Source: an uncultured Dialister sp. (GTDB lineage: Bacteria > Bacillota > Negativicutes > Veillonellales > Dialisteraceae). Taken from it: DNA of 5,469 nt. Every line of letters begins with the position of its first letter. Position 1 is the stretch's first letter. The translations under genes and the position numbers were made by a program. Under the pieces are notes generated by a model, which saw only the letters and a list, made by a program, of their open reading frames with translations, ran no database searches and was not told the origin of the DNA. Location: positions 1 to 5,469 of the forward strand of contig NZ_UPZP01000124.1 in NCBI RefSeq assembly GCF_900538805.1. Reading direction: 5' to 3'. Below are positions 1-4,407 of the stretch, in pieces.

Positions 1-4
1 TATT

Positions 5-80
5 TAAGGAGACTGATGACGCAGCATTGGATAAAAATACATATGAAATTCGATTCTGCGAATTAATCAGTGCTTCCCTA
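5..80 (+). repeat. Dispersed repeat, copy A (orientation of its micro-ORF)
   Basis: The reverse complement of this stretch aligns without gaps to 5394-5469. About 61 of 76 positions match by hand count. The end nearest the next gene (21 bases, including TTAATCAGTGCTTCCCTA) is identical, as is the 8-base block ATAAAAAT. A roughly 21-base middle part is diverged. A 48-base shortened copy lies at 1248-1295. The element stops at base 80, where the Shine-Dalgarno of the thioesterase gene begins, so it forms that gene's immediate upstream region. The left end may continue beyond the window. It could be a MITE-like element or the remains of an insertion-sequence end. No transposase is present to decide. 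Confidence 0.8.
16..66 (+). CDS. Possible 16-residue micro-ORF inside repeat copy A
   Basis: ATG at 16 is preceded by AAGGAG at 6-11 with a 4-base gap, and the frame closes with TAA at 64-66. It encodes MTQHWIKIHMKFDSAN. The same layout (AAGGAG, 4 bases, ATG, 16 codons, TAA) recurs in copy C on the opposite strand, which encodes MTKQCIKILIKADSMN. Nine of 16 residues match, and codons I8 and D13 differ only synonymously. It ends 27 bases before the thioesterase start, so a leader-peptide role is imaginable. Against this, it may simply be a by-product of a conserved nucleotide repeat, and nothing in the peptide suggests a function. Confidence 0.3.
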   Translation: MTQHWIKIHMKFDSAN

Positions 81-93
81 AAGGAGGCCTTAT

Positions 94-585
94 ATGAAAA
101 AAGAACCATACCCGTTAAATGATAAAGAGAAGGCTCTTCTGAAGAAAGAAGAGGAAAAGCTGGGGCATCCCCTGGAAGAACTCACCGGAGGCCCTGCCTA
201 CAGCATGTGTTTTGCCTGCGGAAATGAAAATCCCATAGGCCTTCATCTCCGCTTCTTTTCCATTCCCGGCGGCTGCCTTGCCTTCTTTACCCCCTCCCAT
301 GAACACCAGAGCTATAACGACCGCATGCACGGCGGCCTGATTATGACCCTCATGGATGAGGTCATGGGCAACTACCTCTTTTTGAATACAGGCATTCCCG
401 CCTACACCGGAAAAATGGAGTCCCGCTTCCGTTCTCCCGTACTTATCGGGGAAACGGTGAAGGTCATCTGCCATGAAGTGAAGCGGAAAGGCCCCCTGTC
501 CGTGATGGAGGCCCAGGTGCTCCATGAAGACGGCACCGTGGCTGCCGAAGCCACGTCCCATATGATGTTTGAACCGGAACGTTAA
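94..585 (+). CDS. PaaI-family hotdog-fold acyl-CoA thioesterase
   Basis: This is a 163-residue cytoplasmic protein of the PaaI/4HBT hotdog thioesterase family, expected to hydrolyse acyl-CoA thioesters; the physiological substrate cannot be told from sequence. After a charged, probably helical extension (about residues 1-30) comes CFACGNENPIGLHLRF (39-54), typical of the PaaI-type subgroup with a Cys-Gly-rich entry strand. HGG (79-81) followed by D88-E89 matches the HGG...D/E signature on the central hotdog helix. The C-terminal half (about 105-160) has the usual strands, including a GETV turn and an E-A-T-S ending. The start is set by AAAGGAGG at 80-87, six bases before the ATG. The next gene follows after 15 bases, so the two are probably cotranscribed. 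No convincing promoter is visible upstream, because the space is filled by repeat copy A. Confidence 0.88.
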   Translation: MKKEPYPLNDKEKALLKKEEEKLGHPLEELTGGPAYSMCFACGNENPIGLHLRFFSIPGGCLAFFTPSHEHQSYNDRMHGGLIMTLMDEVMGNYLFLNTGIPAYTGKMESRFRSPVLIGETVKVICHEVKRKGPLSVMEAQVLHEDGTVAAEATSHMMFEPER

Positions 586-600
586 GAAAGGATGATTCAA

Positions 601-945
601 ATGGCAAAAGAAGAAATCATTGAAAAAGTGAAAGAAGTCATGAATGCCCCCAGCTGCTATGCGGGATTAAAGGATGTATGCGAAGCCTACCTGAAGGTTG
701 CCGGCACAGACGGAGAAAAGGACGCCGCCCTTGCCCTCAAGAAGGAACTGAAGGAAGATGTGTGCTCCATCGACCATGTGATTCCCTTCTTTGAATCGGA
801 AGAAGGAGCCAAAGTCCTTGGCGCCGATACCGCTAAAAATCTTTCCAAAGCTGCCCATGAAGCAAAGGATAAGGGCGTGAAATACTGCATCTGCCCCGCC
901 TGCACCGCCGGCGGCTGGCTCCTTGACCACGCATCGGAATGGTAA
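601..945 (+). CDS. Small cysteine-rich protein with C-terminal CxCxxC
   Basis: This is a 114-residue, soluble, mostly helical and acidic/lysine-rich protein without signal peptide or membrane segment. Cysteines lie at 19, 27, 55, 96, 98 and 101. The last three form YCICPACTAGG, a CxCPxC cluster that could bind a metal or act in thiol redox chemistry. From memory, similar ~115-residue proteins with APSC near the start, EDVC in the middle and C-x-C-P-A-C near the end occur in anaerobic Firmicutes and are sometimes labelled as an Hsp90-like chaperone. I see no Hsp90 fold features and treat the function as unknown. I chose ATG 601 over ATG 592, because AAAGGA (587-592) overlaps the 592 start but sits 8 bases before 601. 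It lies 15 bases after the thioesterase stop, so it is probably in the same transcript. Confidence 0.8.
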   Translation: MAKEEIIEKVKEVMNAPSCYAGLKDVCEAYLKVAGTDGEKDAALALKKELKEDVCSIDHVIPFFESEEGAKVLGADTAKNLSKAAHEAKDKGVKYCICPACTAGGWLLDHASEW

Positions 946-949
946 AGGG

Positions 950-1046
950 CCGCGCCCTTCGGGCGCGGAGGGTTCTTAGGATGGACAGCCGCCTTTGGCG
1001 GCTGAAGGTTCTCAGGCTTGACGGGCCCTGGCCCGAGGGTTGTGGT
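950..1046. repeat. 36-bp-period array of three different GC-rich palindromes
   Basis: Three perfect stems begin at 950, 986 and 1022, exactly 36 bases apart. Stem 1 is CCGCGCCC/GGGCGCGG (950-957 with 961-968); its apex contains C(TTCG)G, the stable UUCG tetraloop in RNA. Stem 2 is CAGCCGCC/GGCGGCTG (986-993 with 997-1004, loop TTT). Stem 3 is CGGGC/GCCCG (1022-1026 with 1031-1035). The stems differ in sequence, while the 17-base spacers (969-985 and 1005-1021) agree at about 13 of 17 positions around GGTTCT-AGG. A similar AGGGTT start follows stem 3. The array starts four bases after the stop of the Cys-rich gene, but no T-run follows stem 1, so it is not a standard intrinsic terminator. Confidence 0.7.
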
Positions 1047-1201
1047 ATCGCCCTAAAGGGCGATGAGTTTTCTATGCCGCCAAAGGCGGCATCCCCTTCC
1101 ACTGTGCACATCCGGCAGAGGATGTGCAAGTCAGCCAAAGTTGGCGCCTAGCCTGCCCATTAAGGCTCTCTCCTTTTATTTGGCTGACCGTGTACGCGGT
1201 C
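1047..1201. repeat. Cluster of further non-identical hairpins
   Basis: Five more inverted repeats follow the 36-bp array with little single-stranded spacing. They are ATCGCCC/GGGCGAT (1047-1053 with 1058-1064), ATGCCGCC/GGCGGCAT (1074-1081 with 1085-1092, loop AAA), TGCACATCC/GGATGTGCA (1105-1113 with 1120-1128) and GTCAGCCAAA/TTTGGCTGAC (1130-1139 with 1179-1188). The fourth encloses a smaller AGCCT/AGGCT stem (1150-1154 with 1163-1167). The fifth is a weak GACCG/CGGTC (1186-1190 with 1197-1201). No two share a stem sequence. No gene is supported here: short open frames crossing it have no ribosome binding site and run through the palindromes. Confidence 0.65.
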
Positions 1202-1225
1202 CCCCTCCCCGCCCTGCCCGTCACT

Positions 1226-1249
1226 CCTGCCAGCCTGCCAGCCTGCCAG
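1226..1249. repeat. Three tandem copies of CCTGCCAG
   Basis: CCTGCCAG is repeated exactly three times with no gaps, in a C-rich, G-poor stretch (about 1200-1249). Its last bases overlap the start of dispersed-repeat copy B. This looks like a slippage-prone simple repeat. Confidence 0.85.
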
Positions 1250-1295
1250 GGAAGCACTGATTAATTCATAGAGTCTGCTTTTATAAGAATTTTTA
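1248..1295 (-). repeat. Dispersed repeat, copy B (truncated)
   Basis: This stretch is identical to 5395-5442 over all 48 bases, then diverges abruptly. Read on the minus strand it has the 3' part of the element (the end of the micro-ORF frame, its TAA at 1261-1263, and the conserved TTAATCAGTGCTTCCCT end). It lacks the ATG and AAGGAG seen in copies A and C, so the micro-ORF is broken here. The lost part has been replaced by the terminator region that starts at about 1300. Confidence 0.85.
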
Positions 1296-1304
1296 CAGAA
1301 ACAT

Positions 1305-1348
1305 AAAAAACTGTGAGAAAATGACTGCACATTTCCTCACAGTTTTTT
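1305..1348. terminator. Bidirectional intrinsic terminator between convergent operons
   Basis: The stem is AAAAAACTGTGAG (1305-1317) with CTCACAGTTTTTT (1336-1348). It continues after one A-C mismatch as AAATG/CATTT (1319-1323 with 1330-1334) around a six-base loop. T-runs follow on both strands, so it can end transcripts from the thioesterase side (+) and from the M48/carboxypeptidase/DivIC operon (-). On the minus strand the stop codon of the DivIC-like gene overlaps the A-tract of the stem. Confidence 0.88.
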
Positions 1349-1647
1349 TATCGCACATAGGGAACTTCTCCCGGTTTTACCAGGCCCAGGTCGTCTCGGG
1401 CTTTTTTCTCCAGTTTCGCCGGATCCTCCAGGTCCTTCTTCTTTGTCTCCAGTTCCTCTTTTTCCTTTGTAAGCCGGTCCCTTTCCTGATAAAGCTCCGC
1501 TTCCTGCTGCCTTACCTGTACGAAATGGTATACATTCTGCACCACCACGAAAGCAGTAATAATGGTCACCACCACGAAGATGATGCGGAGCATGGGGCTC
1601 GTCGGGAAAAGGCGCTTCAGGAAGGGTGCTTTTTTCTTTTTAACCAT
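1348..1647 (-). CDS. Septum formation initiator family protein (DivIC/FtsB-like)
   Basis: This is a 99-residue bitopic membrane protein of the DivIC/FtsB family. The family works with FtsL and DivIB/FtsQ to recruit and activate septal peptidoglycan synthesis. The order is typical: a very basic cytoplasmic tail (residues 1-16, with KKKK), one membrane segment (about 20-38), a charged coiled coil (about 45-75), then LEDPAKLEKKARDDLGLV and KPGE near the C-terminus, matching the family's conserved 'ARE..gl.kPGE' ending. The length is usual for the family. The start overlaps the end of the carboxypeptidase gene by 8 bases, and AAGGAAG (1651-1657) lies just upstream inside that gene, so translation is probably coupled. 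It is the last gene of the operon and ends in the terminator. FtsL is the main alternative, but the conserved C-terminal motif favours DivIC/FtsB. Confidence 0.87.
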   Translation of the reverse strand: MVKKKKAPFLKRLFPTSPMLRIIFVVVTIITAFVVVQNVYHFVQVRQQEAELYQERDRLTKEKEELETKKKDLEDPAKLEKKARDDLGLVKPGEVPYVR

Positions 1648-2584
1648 TCACTTCCTTCGGCTCCTTTCCCAGCACGCGGTTCACGAATTTATAAATCCCC
1701 GGTTCCGCCGCCAGTGCTTCCCGGTAATCCTTCTCCGCTTTGGCAGCGGCAAAACCGTAGTCCAGCCAGGTCTTTACATCCTGCCACCGTTTGGAGTCAT
1801 TATAGAGCGTCACAATGATGAGCTGGCCGTCCCTTTCCGCCGATGCCACCAGACAGTCGCCGGCGGCTTCGGTCATGCCGGTCTTGATACCGTTGGCTCC
1901 TTCATAGCCGCTGGAGAGAAATTCGTTCCTGTTTTCCACATTCCGGTAAATGCCGTTTCGATAAGTCATGGGATAGGTCTTTCTCTTCACGATATCCCGG
2001 AAATCGGGGTTCTTCATGGCATAGGCCGCAATCTTTGCCATGTCCTCGGCGGTGGTGTAATGGTTTGGATTGGTGAGGCCGTTGGGGTTTGCGAAATGGG
2101 AATTCTTCGCACCGATGGCGGCGGCCTTTTCATTCATCATTTCAATGAAGCGGTCATAGGTGCCGCCCACCGTCTCCGCTGCAGCTACGGCGGAATCGTT
2201 GCCGGAAATGAGCATCATGCCGTAGAGCATCTGGTGCAGGGACAGGGGCATGTCGGGACGAATGCCAAGATTCGTGCCGTCCTGTTTCATGGCCCGCTGG
2301 GAAATGACAGCGTTCTGTTCCAACTTATCCTTTCCTTCCTCCAATGCAATGATGCAGGTTAGAATCTTGGTGGTGCTGGCAGGGTACACCTTCAGGGTGC
2401 CCTCCTTTTCCGCCAGGATTTCTCCTGTGTTCCCGTCTATCAGAGCCGCCGATACGGCTCCCGCTTTCGGCGGAGGGGGAAGCTCCGGTTTCTTCGGAGG
2501 CTCCGGGGTAATGAGAGCCAGAATGCCGAAGGCAATGCCTGCAAATACAACCGCCAGTACAAGGAGAGCCAATAATTTTTTCAT
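1640..2584 (-). CDS. Serine D-Ala-D-Ala carboxypeptidase (PBP5-like, peptidase S11)
   Basis: This is a 314-residue low-molecular-weight penicillin-binding protein. It should remove the terminal D-Ala from peptidoglycan pentapeptides outside the membrane. All three active-site motifs are present: STTK (70-73, catalytic S70 and K73), SGN (127-129) and KTG (234-236). The N-terminus is a hydrophobic segment (about 4-26) without an obvious signal-peptidase site, followed by a proline/lysine linker (27-40); this suggests an uncleaved membrane anchor. Many PBP5 relatives are ~380-400 residues with a C-terminal beta domain and amphipathic anchor. Here little follows the catalytic domain, so that domain is absent or vestigial, consistent with N-terminal anchoring. 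An in-frame TAA sits just upstream of the ATG, which fixes the start. The nearest good Shine-Dalgarno, AGAAAGGA (2601-2608), is 16 bases away, unusually far. It lies 25 bases downstream of the M48 gene in the same operon. Confidence 0.92.
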   Translation of the reverse strand: MKKLLALLVLAVVFAGIAFGILALITPEPPKKPELPPPPKAGAVSAALIDGNTGEILAEKEGTLKVYPASTTKILTCIIALEEGKDKLEQNAVISQRAMKQDGTNLGIRPDMPLSLHQMLYGMMLISGNDSAVAAAETVGGTYDRFIEMMNEKAAAIGAKNSHFANPNGLTNPNHYTTAEDMAKIAAYAMKNPDFRDIVKRKTYPMTYRNGIYRNVENRNEFLSSGYEGANGIKTGMTEAAGDCLVASAERDGQLIIVTLYNDSKRWQDVKTWLDYGFAAAKAEKDYREALAAEPGIYKFVNRVLGKEPKEVNG

Positions 2585-2609
2585 AATTTAAACGATACAA
2601 TCCTTTCTA

Positions 2610-3797
2610 TCAGCCTGCTTCGGGAATGGCACCTGCCTCAGTTTCATCGCCAGTGCCATTCCTTTCCGCTGCCTTTGCTTTCTTTTCTATCTTTTCCCTG
2701 CGGGAGTCGATGTCAAAATCGCTTTTTACCGCTTCGCCCCGGTCTTTGGCAATGCCTTTATTCAGGTTTGCCACATAGAGCTTTCCGTCTTCTGCAGACG
2801 ACAAACTGTATACCGCCGTATTTCCACAGTAAATGGTGTCATCCTGGATGACCGCATCCGGCACATTTCCTTTATGGTACAGCTTATCCAGCTTGCCGGC
2901 GGTGAGGAAGGTTCTTTCCTTGTCGGTGTAGCGGCCGGCAGCGGCAGGCTGGAAGGTTTTCTCGCCGTTCACCACGATCCAGCCGTCCTTCACATCCACA
3001 TGGCCGCCGGAATACTGCTTCATCCATTTCAGGTTCTTATTGATACGGTCGCTTGTTTTGGGATGATTCCCCGGTGCCAGCACCGCCTTGATGCCGGAGG
3101 GAGAACTTTCGCCGTACTTATCCTTCAAAACCTGCATGGAGGCTGCTCCGCCGCCGGGATTGTAGCCCGCTTCCACCAGGTACTGGAAACCCAGGTCGTC
3201 GGCCTCCTTCTCCTGGTCCTTGGTGAATACCGCATTGGCCACATAGTTGGCCGCAATATTTCCAAGGAGGTATTCGCCGTAGGACGCATCGTTTCCAAGA
3301 TAAATATCCAGAGCCGTAATGAGGCCTACGCTCTTCTTCACGCCGTTCACGTTATGCCGCTTTTCACCGTGGGAAATTTCATGGGCCATGACGTAAGCCA
3401 GCTCATCGTCGTCAAAGGCATCCAGGGAGCCCTTGTTCACGCAGAGCACCCCGCCAAGACTCATGAAGGCATTAATGTCCTCGCTGGGGGATACGTACAC
3501 ATTGTAATTCCGCTCCACGGCGCCGGTGTTCCGGATGTTTTCATAAATGGACTGCACCCGGTTGTCCGCCTCCGCCGATTCATAGACCCCCGTCTGCTGC
3601 TGGCACTGGTCCAGAAGCTGGAGCCCCGCCCGGTCATCCATGCGGGTATAATAGCTGGAAATAAAAAGAAGTGCCGCCGCCCCGTAAATGATTTTCTGGG
3701 TGGTGGTGGCCGCCTCCACCGTCAAAGGCGCTGCCGCCCCCGTAAGACATACCGCAGCCAGCAGGGCCGCCGTTATTTTTTTCTTCCACGTTGTCAT
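2610..3797 (-). CDS. Secreted M48-family zinc metalloprotease with C-terminal extension
   Basis: This is a 395-residue exported protein. Residues 1-29 look like a signal peptide (KKK, a hydrophobic Ala/Leu core, then V-E-A before the predicted cut). A second hydrophobic stretch (about 36-50) may hold it to the membrane. The zinc site is HEISH (139-143), with the third ligand probably E198 in KEADDLG. NHPKTSDRI (244-252) matches the HP...R motif of M48 proteases. This resembles the BepA/YggG-type envelope quality-control proteases. The region after about 265 contains VNGEKTF and further beta-rich sequence that I do not recognise, then a charged Lys/Glu tail (366-395). The start at 3797 is set by AGGAGG (3805-3810) seven bases upstream; a longer frame to 3875 would have no signal peptide at its start. 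It is the first gene of the envelope operon and has an extended -10 promoter about 40 bases upstream. Confidence 0.9.
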   Translation of the reverse strand: MTTWKKKITAALLAAVCLTGAAAPLTVEAATTTQKIIYGAAALLFISSYYTRMDDRAGLQLLDQCQQQTGVYESAEADNRVQSIYENIRNTGAVERNYNVYVSPSEDINAFMSLGGVLCVNKGSLDAFDDDELAYVMAHEISHGEKRHNVNGVKKSVGLITALDIYLGNDASYGEYLLGNIAANYVANAVFTKDQEKEADDLGFQYLVEAGYNPGGGAASMQVLKDKYGESSPSGIKAVLAPGNHPKTSDRINKNLKWMKQYSGGHVDVKDGWIVVNGEKTFQPAAAGRYTDKERTFLTAGKLDKLYHKGNVPDAVIQDDTIYCGNTAVYSLSSAEDGKLYVANLNKGIAKDRGEAVKSDFDIDSRREKIEKKAKAAERNGTGDETEAGAIPEAG

Positions 3798-3837
3798 GTT
3801 CGTGCCTCCTGTAGAAGAACACAGATGGATTTGATAT

Positions 3838-3846
3838 ATTGTACCA
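3838..3846 (-). promoter_or_regulatory. Extended -10 promoter of the M48 operon
   Basis: On the minus strand the bases read TGGTACAAT, an extended -10 (TG-N-TACAAT). It lies 40 bases before the ATG, with the Shine-Dalgarno between them. The -35 position (around 3861-3866) reads ATCCAC and is poor, so the TG extension would have to compensate or an activator may help. That -35 area falls in the degenerate first unit of the 59-bp array. Inferred from sequence only. Confidence 0.55.
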
Positions 3847-3849
3847 TGT

Positions 3850-4321
3850 TTGGGGAGAAAGTGGATAGTTTCCATTGTCGGACATGACGTTATTGCGTTT
3901 CATCTCCACAGGAAACCTTTCGCAAACAGTTTCCTGTCCGCCATGGCTCCATTGTGTTTCAGCTCAATAGGAAACTTTTCGCCTATAGTTTCCTGTCTGC
4001 CATGGCTCCATTGCGTTTCACCTCGACAGGAAACTTTTCGCCTATAGTTTCCTACTCGGCATGGCTCTACTGTGTTTCACCTCGACAGGAAACTTTTCGT
4101 CTATAGTTTCCTGTCCGCCATGGCTCCATTGTGTTTCAACTCGACAGGAAACTTTTCGCCTATAGTTTCCTGTCTGCCATGGCTCCATTGCGTTTTACCC
4201 CAGCAGGAAACCTTTTGCAAACAGTTTCCTGTCCGCCATGGCTCCATTGTGTTTCACACCAACAGGAAACTTTTCTCTCACAGTTTCCCACTCGACATGG
4301 CACCATACTTACCTGGCATCT
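3850..4321. repeat. Tandem array of 59-bp units with internal hairpins
   Basis: The CATGG core recurs at 3942, 4001, 4060, 4119, 4178, 4237 and 4296, exactly 59 bases apart. A degenerate CATGA at 3883 is in step. Units 1-7 begin at 3909, 3968, 4027, 4086, 4145, 4204 and 4263; unit 0 (3850-3908) is diverged and contains small offsets. Each of units 1-7 contains AGGAAAC, a 12-base loop and GTTTCC. In units 4 and 5 this grows to a perfect 10-bp stem, GACAGGAAAC/GTTTCCTGTC. The remaining ~27 bases (TGCCATGGCTCCATTG, then GTTTCACCTC) are also conserved, so it is not a CRISPR. Because 59 is not a multiple of three, the unit is not a coding repeat. It fills almost the whole gap between two divergently transcribed genes. 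Confidence 0.93.
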
Positions 4322-4330
4322 CACCTCAAC

Positions 4331-4359
4331 TTGCCTAAATGGCCCGGCCGTGATAAGAT
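4331..4359 (+). promoter_or_regulatory. Sigma-70-type promoter of the DUF1858 gene
   Basis: TTGCCT (4331-4336) and TAAGAT (4354-4359) are 17 bases apart, and TG at 4351-4352 gives an extended -10. A start near 4366 would leave a leader of about 42 bases before the ATG at 4408. The promoter begins about ten bases after the last 59-bp unit. Inferred from consensus similarity only. Confidence 0.6.
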
Positions 4360-4407
4360 AGAAAAGTATGAATGTATGTAATAGAGCCTCTTGAAAGGAG
4401 CTTATGT

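Noticed and set aside
27..55. Promoter for the thioesterase inside repeat copy A
   Set aside because: TTGGAT (27-32) and TATGAA (42-47) resemble promoter boxes but are only 9 bases apart, and no properly spaced pair was found.
950..968. Intrinsic terminator of the thioesterase unit
   Set aside because: The stem is strong, but AGGGTTCTTAGG follows it instead of a T-run. The well-formed terminator is at 1305-1348.
950..1046. CRISPR array with 36-bp period
   Set aside because: The period fits some CRISPR repeat lengths, but here the palindromic part changes and the intervening part is conserved, and there are only three units.
939..1260. Open frames across the hairpin region on both strands
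   Set aside because: They run through palindromes, have biased composition and no Shine-Dalgarno, and resemble no protein family.
1562..2362. 266-codon plus-strand open frame opposite the carboxypeptidase
   Set aside because: It is the antisense shadow of a gene with all three S11 active-site motifs, and it has no ribosome binding site or recognisable domain.
3798..3875. Longer N-terminus for the M48 protease starting at 3875
   Set aside because: The added 26 residues would precede a clear signal peptide, and the AGGAGG at 3805-3810 is placed for the start at 3797.
2874..3887. 337-codon plus-strand open frame opposite the M48 protease
   Set aside because: It is an antisense shadow of a gene with a signal peptide and HEISH zinc motif. 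The His/Val/Gly-rich translation is typical of reverse-frame reading.
3850..4321. CRISPR array
   Set aside because: The whole 59-base unit is conserved, including the part that would be the spacer, and no cas-like gene is nearby. It is a plain tandem repeat with internal hairpins.
3850..4361. Three plus-strand open frames (65, 88 and 76 codons) with repeated Cys/Trp-rich peptide text
   Set aside because: They exist because the 59-bp unit has few stops and shifts frame every copy. None has a ribosome binding site, and the frames overlap one another.
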